DNA of 64,000 nt. Origin: Tetraselmis striata. Its lineage: Eukaryota > Chlorophyta > Chlorodendrophyceae > Chlorodendrales > Chlorodendraceae. A program made the position numbers and the translations under genes. The stretch covers positions 62,001-126,000 of the forward strand of contig VCJN01000564.1 in the NCBI GenBank assembly GCA_006384855.1, read 5' to 3'. The stretch's first letter is position 1; every line of letters begins with the position of its first letter. Positions 22,550-32,094 of the stretch are shown here, piece after piece. A model generated the notes under the pieces. It made no database searches, was not told the DNA's origin, and saw only the letters and a program-made list of their open reading frames with translations.

Positions 22550-23250
22550 TTAGAGCGAGCATGCTGCTGCCCTGCCGCGGCTGTATCATTTTTTTGAGCG
22601 ATAGTGTCGCTGCCATGCTGCACATGTATCAGTTTATACAGCGAGCACGTTATTGCCCTGATGCAGCTGTATCAGTTTATACATCAATCATGTTGTTGCC
22701 TTGCTGCAGCTGGATCCGTTTATAGAGCGAGCATGTTGACATCAGTGTTGGTACACTACTGCTTATGTACAATGTAGCTAGGGTATATCTTAGTACTTTA
22801 GTACATATCCTCACTGATTGTCCGCACTAGCACTGCGTGCGCGCAGTAGGCACCGCAACGCCTGCCTAGATGCGTGCGGCGCCCATGTGGGCCAGGTCAC
22901 TTCTCTGTAACCATCCACTCTCCGTGCTTCACGCTCCCTCCCACGGTGCCCGGCTCGCGCCGGGACCCGCACATGGCGGGTTGGTAGGGACGCTGCGCAC
23001 AATAGAGCATGCTGCTGCCCTGCCGCAGCTGTATCATTTTTTTGAGCGATCATACTGCTGCCCTTCGGCACATGTATCAGGTTATACAGCGAGCATGCTG
23101 CTGCACTGATGGAGCTGTATCAGTTTATACAGCGATCATGTTGTTGCCTTGCTGCAGCTGGATCTGTTTATAGAGCGAGCATGCTGCTGCCCTGCTGCAT
23201 CTGTATTAGTTTTTAGAGTGAGCATGCTGCTGCTCTAGTGCAGCTATTCG
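22550..23250. repeat. Minisatellite, unit about 45 bp, in two blocks
   Basis: Units of the form GCATGCTGCTGCCCTGC.GCAGCTGTATCAGTTT followed by A/T and AGCGAGCA occur about four times in 22550-22740 and five times in 23007-23250. The 265 bases between the blocks are unrelated. Similar copies at corresponding positions suggest that the block itself was duplicated. Confidence 0.8.
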
Positions 23251-24254
23251 GGGGTTTGGCAAGATTTTATGATGTGGGAAGGGAAAGTGGATAACAATTG
23301 TTGCGGAACTCCTCCGGCGAGATCTCGGCCTCGCCACCCGCCAGATGCTCAGCGTTGTCGACATAATCAAGATGCCACTGCGTAAGCTCCGGGCGCCTAC
23401 GGGGGGAGGCACCTCCTTGCGCGCTGACGTACCGAACGCGAGTCCTCCTCCGAGTCGTCGCAGCATGGATGGGCATGTCCCCGTCCGCGCTCGGCTTCGA
23501 GAGTTGACGCGCGCGAGCCTGGTCGCGCCGTTTCTTCACAAGCGCGACGGCGGCAATGCCCGCCACAAATGGCAGCCATCACACGGTGGCCATCGGCCAA
23601 CGCGAGCTTGGAGTATATGGGCATGTTGAGGCAGTTTGAGTTTCCCGAGCGGGCTGCGCTGGGATACGCACGGGACGATTATCGTCCCAGTGCTGGTGGG
23701 GCGGGAGAAGGGGCCAGGTCTGACCAGCTGCCCGTCCACCCGCGCCTTTTCCTTTCAAAATATTCAAAAACGAATCGCCGCCGACTCTGCGTTTGCGGCA
23801 GATAATGGGATGTCACATTTCACGGTGCCGGCCGCAACCGTAAACGTGCCGAATTTGCGGTTCCTACGGGGATTTTAGTACCCGTACGATTATTTGCGAC
23901 TACGATTACGGCCGAAAATGAAATGCAGCCTGATATGAGATACTCATTAGGATGATCCGTAATTAACCCGTACAGTGCTGACAATCCATACCTCTTGTGG
24001 GTTATGATTTGTACTTTTACATGAGTACCCCTATAGAGAACACTCCTATAGTGAGCCTACCCCTTTAGGAACAGGGGGGGGGGGGGGGGGGGGCGGGGGT
24101 CCGAATGGGGGTTCCCTACCTCCAGTACCTGACGATAGTGTAAAGAGCGCCGGCTGCGGTGGCGGCGTTCGAGGCGGCTCTAGACAAAGTTATGTCATGT
24201 CACAGTGTTGGCGGCACATATTCGTTGCATGCATTGTCGGTAAGTACATGAAGC

Positions 24255-25270
24255 GAGCTCATGCGAGGTAGGCACGGACGACGGGGCGCCAAAGTGCTCG
24301 ATATGCTGACTACCTCGCTCACGGCCAACACCTACTCCAACTACGATGGGAAGATTCGTCTCTTCGCCGAGTTTTGCATCGACGAGGAAGGCATCTTTCC
24401 CCTTGGCTGCGTCCGCTACCTCGCTTGGATTGCGGAACGCGGCACCATCGGTGCCGGCTCTGCAACCCTACCTCTCGGCCATCAACATCTTCGTTCGTCA
24501 CACCGGTCGGGATGACGCCCCGGCCAGCGGGCCAGCCATCGGCGAGGTAACGCATGCACTTCAAATCCGTCATCTCAAGCCTAGCGAGGAGCAGCGACGG
24601 CGCGCCCCCCCTTCCCTGTGACGTCATCACGACAGACATCCTTGGACGATCTTGCTACCCTCCCCATGGCCACCCCCGGCTACGGCACTATCCTCCGCGA
24701 GGGCGCCGCGGTATGCTCAACATTTATGTTTTACTCCCGTGGCGAGTCTAGCATCTCCGGCCGACTCCGCGACATGGCCATGGACACCCACAACATCATC
24801 CTCTTCGTCAACCGCGAGAAGGGGGGGCATCGCAAGCGTCGAGACGGGTTCAAGGCCCTACTCCAAAGTCATATCACCGCCGTGCCTGCGTGGACAGCCC
24901 TTCTCCGCCGCTTCATTGCATACCGCGACGCGGCGTTCCGGGCAGCCCGCCCCTTCCGCCAAGCAACCGGACCGATTTTGGGCGCTCCCTCGCGACAGGG
25001 CTACCCCGGCCCTCACATGGAACGGCTCCAAGAGGCGTCGGCGACTGACTCAGGCGGGCCGTCGACCGCATCAATGGAGCCACCCCGAAGGATTCGAGCC
25101 ACTCCTTAAGAAAGTAAGGGCGCGGCGTCAAGCGCAAATGCAGCAGGCGTCCCTCTGGACAACACCCGCCACTGGGGCGGTTGGGCCCGCAACTCTGCAG
25201 TGATCAACAACTACATCGACCCGATGACGCTTCCTTCCCGCGCCGCCGCGTTTTCTGTTCGGCTGGCTCT
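24255..25270 (+). pseudogene. Broken tyrosine recombinase gene of a second lineage
   Basis: Pieces of a YR appear in order but in shifting frames. The core-binding domain comes first (LTTSLTANTYSNYDGKIRLFAEFC, then CVRYLAWIAERG). Next is a frame change to QPYLSAINIF. The catalytic-domain start follows (TFMFYSRGESSISGRL, with NREKGG matching the Lys strand). A damaged SHSL-K box lies near 25095, then HWGGWARNSAVINNYIDP near 25170-25225 with the nucleophile Tyr. Order and spacing match the intact YR at 17630-19255, but the sequence is clearly more distant, and the box before the Tyr has HWGGW rather than YQGGW. No gag homologue was seen upstream. A long G run precedes it. A dead copy from a related but distinct family. 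Confidence 0.8.
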
Positions 25271-25363
25271 CCCTCGTTGTGGTCCTTTGCAACCTTCTCG
25301 GCAGCGCCTCCGCTCCGTCGGAATCCGCGTCGCCCCCTCCGCGCGCAGTCATGAAGACCAAGG

Positions 25364-25396
25364 TGGCTAATCTTCCCTGCCTACCTCCCTTTGAAA
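25364..25396 (+). repeat. 33-bp direct repeat, copy 1
   Basis: TGGCTAATCTTCCCTGCC... repeated at 25729-25761 with one mismatch, shortly after the broken YR gene. By position these could be B-type terminal repeats of that element, 365 bp apart. Confidence 0.7.
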
Positions 25397-25728
25397 TCTT
25401 TAGAGCTTTGTTCTTGGGGTTTCCTTTTCCCTTCCTGCACCTAGGGTATGCGGGGGTCGACACCAATACTGGTACTTTAGCACATGTGCTTTGGCATTGG
25501 TGCTTTAGCACTGAGAAGCCGATGTACGACAATTTGCGTGCCGCCCAAGACGAGTACAGCGGTCTCCCCCGTACCCATCAAATCTTATATAACCATCATC
25601 GTCCGCTACAGTGGAACACTCTCTTAGTTTGTGCTGGCCTCCTGCATGCACAACCCACCCTCCCCTCTTTTGTGGCTCGTTGCTGCAAGTACCCCGCCCT
25701 TTCCATGTGACTAAGCCTGAGCAATTTT

Positions 25729-25761
25729 TGGCTAATCTTCCCTGCCTAGCTCCCTTTGAAA
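25729..25761 (+). repeat. 33-bp direct repeat, copy 2
   Basis: Second copy of the repeat at 25364-25396. The two copies plus the sequence between them may be the right end (B1-A2-B2) of the element whose YR gene lies at 24255-25270. Confidence 0.65.
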
Positions 25762-25796
25762 CGTACGCGAGTACAAAACAACTGCAGAGGTGAACA

Positions 25797-26195
25797 CATT
25801 TCAATCATGCATTCGAGTCTGGTTCTGCCAAAAAGGTTACGGAGGCTGTTTTACATCGAAAAGCGCCATTGTATGGCTAGAAAGGTTCAACGAAAGGGGA
25901 GGGAATGTCGGAGGAGGAGCCCGCAGGGCGGAGGCGGAAAACGGGAGGGCGCTGCCGAAGGCAGCGAGCTGGAAGATGACAGACGAACTGTTGGTGGCTG
26001 TCCTAAGTGGCTCCTCGGCGGGGAGCGCAGGGCTCGTTGGCGATGGATTAGCCCGTACCACAACCGATGGTAATCGCTTGAAACCACTAAAGACCGTACG
26101 GGTCGCACTAGGACAGTTGCAATCCGTTAGGACACCCCATAATCACGTTTGGAACATTTCAATCATGCATTCAAGTCTGGTTTTGCCAGTTGACG
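25797..26195 (-). mobile_element. Orphan right end (B-A-B module) of a gag-YR-type element, reversed
   Basis: The reverse complement aligns with the right end of the intact element. A B-like core with TCTGGTT(C/T)TGCCA occurs at both 25797-25840 and 26155-26195. Between them lie A2-like words: a CGCTGCC..GGCAGCG hairpin, GCTGGAAGATG, and a GGACACCCCATAA stretch matching GGAAACCCCATAA. Even the extension beyond B2 (GGCTGTTTTACA) is shared. No gag or YR frame follows on the expected side, so only the end module remains. Confidence 0.75.
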
Positions 26196-26660
26196 CGCGG
26201 TTCGTTTACGACTGCGAGCATAGGCAGTCGACAAGCGCGCCGACCAGACGAAGGCGGAAGATGTGTTGAGTTGTAGAAGGGGTCTCGCGGCAAGAGGTCC
26301 TCGATCGAGCCGCAGGCGCATCAAACGCAGACGGGAGATCTTGACGCCGGCATGACATAAGCCGGATGTGTCACGGGATAAAGGCGCCGTCTCCCGACGG
26401 CGCCCTATAGCATTGGCCGCGCGCCATGGTGGCATGCGGTACGAGCCGGAGCTGCATGCCAGTAGAAGCCGGGGTAGACATGGCCAAGTTGGCGACGAGC
26501 CCCCAGCAAAGCAGCGGATATGTACCAATAGGATATGTACAGCTGCGCGCACGAGCGCGCGAGCGCGCCGCGTACAGCCAGGTAAAGTGCTAGTGTGATG
26601 TACCCGACGCGATGGTAACTATGTACCTGTACTGGCGATGTACGTTACGAGGGGTTAAAC
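26196..26660. other. Interval without recognised gene
   Basis: Between the orphan YR-element end and the 0.2-kb direct repeat. GC-rich, short frames, nothing recognised. Confidence 0.3.
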
Positions 26661-26882
26661 GGCTCAACCGCGGAGGTGATGGTGAGTGGAAGTGCTCGGA
26701 GCATCTTACAGTGGGAGCAACGAGCCGGGCTCGAGCTGCGGGGACTGTGGACAGGAAGAGAGTTAAAGCATAGCGCCCGGCGGGCTGGGAGACAGGCACG
26801 CGCGCCCAAAGGCGCGCGGGACATGTGCCCGGCCGATGCTAGGGTATCGGCCGGTGCTAGGGTATCGGGCAGATTCCAACAG
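26661..26882 (+). repeat. Long direct repeat, copy 1 (222 bp)
   Basis: About 90% identical to 28053-28256. It begins GGCTCAACCGCGGAGGTG and ends GGGCAGATTCCAACAG. This copy has an internal duplication of about 18 bp (GCTAGGGTATCGG twice). Confidence 0.9.
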
Positions 26883-27741
26883 CCCCCCTCAATTGTACAC
26901 GGGGGTCATCTCCGTTTGACCGTTGTGTGCAATTGGAACAATGGTCGGAATCTGGCGCTAATACAGTACTGAATAGCAGCATTAATTAATTGCGACTACT
27001 CCATACATTCTTGAAAGCTTCCGGGCGACGCGCATCCGCGTGCACTGCACTCCACGCTGTACTGTCGCCCCGCTGTGGAGCTGGTGAGCCGGAGCTGGCT
27101 GGTGATGAGGCCGCGAGGGCGTCATCTTCGTGCCCTGGGCGATGCCGGGCAGTGCGCTGCGCAAGATGCTTCTGTCAGCCTCTCCGCGAGCGGCGGGGCT
27201 GCTGAGGATGAGCTGCTAGTAGCCAACGCATGCGGGGGAGCACAGGGCAGGCTGCTCGTAGCTGAGCTGCTGGCACCCAGTAGCCGCGCTGCCTCGCAGT
27301 TGCTAGCCACATACGCGCGGTCGGCGAGTGGCCTGCAGCACTATCACAGTGGTCGTTCACTCAGTCAAAGGTGGCACACATGACGTGATAGGCGGGACCT
27401 GGGTAGGTAGGCGCCTGGGCAGTTCGCGTGTGGTTCTCGCTGCGACGATCTTGGATGGCTGGTAAACGACGCGAAACGCTCCACTGTGTTATCGCTGTCC
27501 GGGGTCCGGGGGTCCGCACAGGAGCTCCGCGACGGTCGTCCGGCGGTCCTTTCAGTAAGCAAAAGCCACCAGCGGGCTCGCCGGTCGTTTCGCCGTTTGC
27601 CTCCGGTAATGTTAGCGGAACTACCACGATGTGTGACGGCCTGGCTCGACGCAAGGTGTGTTTTCGAATTATATTTTTGAGGTTTGAATATAAAAGCTAA
27701 GTACAGCAGTGGTTCGACAAAATCCCGGGGACTTGTCTTTT

Positions 27742-27861
27742 GAGCGCAGCCCCGGAGGCTGGCTCTCTCGGGTCGGTAGGCGGAACCCCGATACGGTATG
27801 TGGAGCGCAGCCCCGGAGGCTGGCTCTCTCGGGCCGGTAGGCGGAACCCCGATACGGTGTC
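27742..27861 (+). repeat. 61-bp tandem repeat, two copies
   Basis: Units 27742-27802 and 27803-27861 begin GAGCGCAGCCCCGGAGGC and are nearly identical. They lie midway between the two 0.2-kb direct repeats. Confidence 0.9.
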
Positions 27862-28052
27862 GGGAGGATTGTGCACTGGCCCCGGACGGAGGCTCAGCTC
27901 GCATCCCTCGCCCCTTGTGGGCTAGTTTTCGGCGCCCTTGTGGCAGCCGCCTCGGCCGTTTTTCGAACGACTCCGGACGTGCGCCGAACGCACGGACTTC
28001 TCCCTGTACCCCGCTCGCGCCCACGTGACGTGTGAGGGCCCATAACCTAAAA

Positions 28053-28256
28053 GGCTCAACAGCGGAGGTGATGGTGAGTGGAAGTGCTCGGAGCATCTTA
28101 CAGTGGGAGCAGCGAGCCGGGCTCGAGCTTCGGGGACTGCGGACAGGAAGAGAGTGAAAGCAGAGCGCCCGGCGGGCTGGGAGACAAACACGCGCGCCCA
28201 AAGGCGAACGGGACATGTGCCCGGCCGGTGCTAGGGTATCGGGCAGATTCCAACAG
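28053..28256 (+). repeat. Long direct repeat, copy 2 (204 bp)
   Basis: Second copy of 26661-26882, without the internal duplication. Together the pair bounds 1.2 kb. No protease, integrase or RT motif lies between them, so a solo or deleted LTR-type element, or two copies of a short interspersed repeat, are both possible. Confidence 0.9.
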
Positions 28257-28629
28257 GGGTGGACACGCAACAACGCGCGATGACAGGCATCACCAGCGGT
28301 GGTTGTTTCGCCCCCTTGCGCGAAGAGCGGCGGGTGAAACGCACAACGCTGAGGGTCGCGGGGACGTGGGACCCCGGTTAAGGCTGAGACACGCCTACCG
28401 CCATGTCCATGGGTCTCTCGGAAACCCATGTCCATGAGATACTCGTAAACCCTACCGTTATTAGGATTTACCATCTCGACTCAACCAATCGAGCTTTTCG
28501 AACATTTCTGCCCCTCCGTGCCCGACCCGAGCTATTGCTAGCCGTGGTCAGCCCTTTCCCAGGGTTACAACGATACCATGGGGTGCCACCACGTGTAGCG
28601 TAGTAGGGGACGATGCATCCGTGACGCTC

Positions 28630-30130
28630 CCCTTTCCTACCCCTTTCCGTAGTTTGGCTACTGAAGCCTCGGAAGTTTATTCACATGCCCCGTATCTGTC
28701 CGAAGCGCACCAAGGCGGCCACACTATGAGCACACGTTATGCAACTCTTGCACCTGCAGGCAACGGGTCGCCTCACCCGCGACTCACACATCGTACACCA
28801 ACTCAAACACCGAGCGGATGCTGGAGTCCGAACCATCCACCAAAAGGTCAAAGTCCACATTGGGGTCGAAGGCAACGAACAAGCCGACAACACCGCCGGA
28901 GAAGTAGCCAACGGCACAATCCCGCCAGACACCACTGTAGCCACATGCGCGACTCCCGAGCCGGCCGATGACGTGTGGCTGACCCATGCCAAGGAGCCCC
29001 GACCACCAACCCCCCCTTCCTCCCCCACAACCTGAAAACCTTCCTCCGGAAACACACTAACGCTAATGTGGGCTGCGACGCCGCCGACAAGACCCTACAC
29101 TCCCACCTCATAGACCTAGCGCTGGCCACGGGTGCAATGCCGGATCTCATCACCCCGCCCTCGGACATCACCACCTTGGAAAAAATCCACATGCTGGATT
29201 TCATGTGGGGAACAAACTCAAGCCGAATGAGACGCAAAGGCCTGCCCGCCCGTCTTGCACGTGCGGGAAACGCGGAGAACACCCCAGCGACGGCCACATG
29301 GCAGGCAACTGATTCTCCATGGCCGGCCTTAAGACAGATCGACACAACAACACGCTTAAACTCCTCATCAAAGAGCCGGAAGTCCTGAACGGCGGTCATT
29401 TGCACATACTATCAAAGGACGCGGGCAACAAACATGTGGCCGACTTGTCCTCCCCCGACGGAGACACCCTCATCTCCGACCTCAGAGACCGAGTCAATCA
29501 CACCGTCCCGCGCGTCAACCCCACCCGCCTTGCGGACACCGACGAAGGGGAAACCGAAGGTCCCAGCGCCGCCCAAGCACCCATCATGCTCCCCACGACC
29601 ATGCTACCCCCTCACCTCCGCCCGAAACACTGCAAACCGGACGCAGAACGTATCGTCGGATTCGATTGGGACCCGGCCACCTAAACTGTATCTCCCAGCG
29701 GCGACCGCGGAGCAGTCCAAAAAATACAGATATAATCGAATTCAAATACTGCACATATCTTAATTGTGCCACCATACACGCTCTCATTTACAAGTACCAA
29801 CCCATGGCGGAAGCCCTACGTCAACAAGGTTGGAAGTGCCCGCGATTGAAATCATCCCCGTCACCCTAAGCCGCAGCGGTACCATGCACAAACTCACGCT
29901 AGAAGCCATCCAGCGCCTCACGGTCCTCCGCCCCAAGAAGCAACCCCCGGACATACAATCCCCCTCCACCCCCTAGCGCCGCTGCAATCCGCCTTTGTAG
30001 AAAACTCCAACGACACTCAATTGGATGGCTACAAACACTCCTCCGCACATCCCGACAGTCCCTCAAACCTACCATGCCCACACCCAGTACATCTCACAAC
30101 CCTACCTCACACGACCACCATTAACATACA
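28630..30130 (+). pseudogene. Decayed C-terminal part of a LINE (non-LTR retrotransposon) ORF2
   Basis: Pieces follow each other through several frameshifts. First comes an RNase H-like C-terminus near 28740-28960 (KVKVHIGVEGNEQAD, the HxGxxGNExAD motif). Next is a degraded Cys/His zinc-binding region near 29250-29345 followed by RHNNTLKLLIK. Then a domain with LPPHLRPK and GFDWD, and near 29725-29800 an EFKYC-type strand. A conserved-looking tail ends with RHSIGWLQTLL near 30015-30045. RNase H, zinc finger and then a C-terminal domain is the order seen in LINE-type elements of algae; the EFKYC strand could be part of a nuclease-like fold, which is inference. No RT domain lies upstream (28257-28630 is not RT), so the copy is 5'-truncated, as usual for LINEs. 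Confidence 0.75.
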
Positions 30131-32094
30131 CACTTCCGAAGATCACCAAACGCAACACCCGCCCCGCTACGGCAGAGGGAACCAATACCAAGCGGCATGG
30201 AAGGAGGAGGGGCGCGGGCGAACGTGAGGAAGGCCGGAAGCTGCATTCGTAGTCCCACAGCGGTTGGATAAAGCATATCCTGAATGCAACACGGCTTGGG
30301 CAGTGCAGAGCAGCAAGTCAGCACGTTGTAATTCAATTTCAATTTAAATTTACCGCACAACCGCCGCCCACTCCCAACACCGCTCCTACAACCTGCCCGT
30401 ACTCCCCTAGACGTCGCCCTACCTCAACACTCGTCGGGCCCCTTCCATTCCCCTCCCCCCTCTTTGTTTGCGACGTATATCCCTTCGACGCCCCGCTGCG
30501 ACGCGATGTTAATACATGGTTTCGGAGCGCACCGAGGATTGGCGTGACTCACCGAACGTCTATAGTTGACACTCGCCGCGTGGAGTGAATATGCTTATAT
30601 CCCCTGCGCAACTTCCCAGCGTGTCAAGCACTCCGGACAATGCCGCGCGCCGCGCCGCGTTTTGATTAAATGACTCATTGAACGACATCTCGCTTCACGA
30701 CTGTGCGTTGCAACATTTCTCCGGCGTAATACATACCAAGTTTCATCGCGCAACGATACATCCTCGCAACACATTGATGCCGCATTGCATTTGCGGCCCT
30801 GGCATAAATGTCGTCTCAGGCATGTAACGACCATTAATACTCTATGTTTAGAGCCTCCGGCAAGCGCGACTGTACGCACGGCTTACCGCCGTGATATCCC
30901 CACGGTCAGTGCCGATCCAACGAGTCGCGTGTGTGTTGGGGGCGGGGGGGGGGGGGGGGGGGTGCAGAATCCTGGGGGTGATGTCTCGTAAACTAGGGCA
31001 CGTAATCCTGATTGCGCAAGGGAGTTTTGTTTTTCTACTGGTAGTTGCCAGTCCTCAGCGGGCGGTACATGGCGGTTTCGGGTCTAAGTGCAAAATACCA
31101 ATGCCGCGCATGCCCGGAGCATCATCGTCACCCGATGACCAGCCGTCTGGAAATACTGTATATCATCTGATTTGCCGAAAGTTTCCTTGAAACCAATGAG
31201 GGGGGTAACTCTCACTGTTCCCTGTCCTGCTGTCTCAAGCCCTTGAGTCTCAAGGGCAGGGAAATGGCAGGCGGCGGTCGATGTCACAATACGCATCGTT
31301 CGACAACCTCGTCTTTTCGTCTGCGGCTGTACAGATAGTCTGGCTGTAAGGACCGCCCACGTATTCCCAGATATGGACTCGTATATCTGCCTTAGAGGCA
31401 TCGTTGGCAACGGATTTGTAAGCCGGCTGTAAGGATCCTCACTGTTTCGTAATATCCTGCATTCCCGTCAGCATTAATATTGCAGTGCTGTTGAAATCGT
31501 GGGTTCTAGGCCCGGACCGAAGTCGCAACAACTTGCAGGTGGAAACTGTCGCATGACAATTATTCAATTTCCTGAATGTATTGACCTGACTGCAGAATCC
31601 TTCTAAAATGCAAGTTCAAAGCTGCTGGGCGCCCCTGGTGCGCCTGCAATAAGTGCTCGTAACCCTGTGTCATACAATGAACTTCATCGCTACACAGGCC
31701 CTGAACGTCTGCTGCTCTCTCAGGACCCCCCCCCCCCCCCCCCCACACACACACAGTCTCTTCCCACTTTGAGCGAGAAGGCGGACTCCATAAGATATAA
31801 TGTCACATGTACCTTTATAAGCTGCGATGACAAGATGCGGGCTGCCTGTGCTTGGCAGGCTGTGGACACACGCAGATAGAGGCCTACGATGGTATGGTTA
31901 CAGCAGGTCTCCCGAGCAGCTGGATCTCTGCCAGGCGGCCTTCATGTCTCCGCGCCTAGAGGCAATCGCTTTGCGGCGCCGCGGACCACGCGGGGCAGCA
32001 TCCAACGATTCAACAACACAGGCACGCTGTGTTGCGCATGCCCTCTCCGGTATGTGAGCCCGCAGCCCGCACTCCCAGTTGCGCAGATTGGGCA
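30131..32094. other. Interval without recognised gene
   Basis: Downstream of the LINE relic and of the PRP6 stop. It holds a G run (about 30942-30962) and a C run (about 31726-31744). No coding pattern recognised; the 3' UTR and polyadenylation region of PRP6 must start just below 32095. Confidence 0.35.

Larger units (their letters stand above)
20417..23927. mobile_element. Candidate DNA element bounded by a short inverted repeat
   Basis: A 22-bp word starting TGCATTTCATTTTCGGCC at 20417-20438 recurs as its exact reverse complement at 23906-23927. Weaker similarity extends inward (CGCAAATAAT, then TACGGG and TTTACGGTTGCGG words on both sides). The 3.5 kb between them holds a TACGGG array, a perfect hairpin, two frames of low-complexity or helical protein and two blocks of a minisatellite. 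No transposase was found, so this could be a non-autonomous element or two unrelated insertions of one repeat. Confidence 0.4.

Noticed and set aside
27365-28474. 369-codon minus-strand open frame as a gene
   Set aside because: It is built largely of repeat copies (0.2-kb repeat and 61-bp tandem), has Arg/Ser/Pro-rich composition and no domain. Kept only as an observation.
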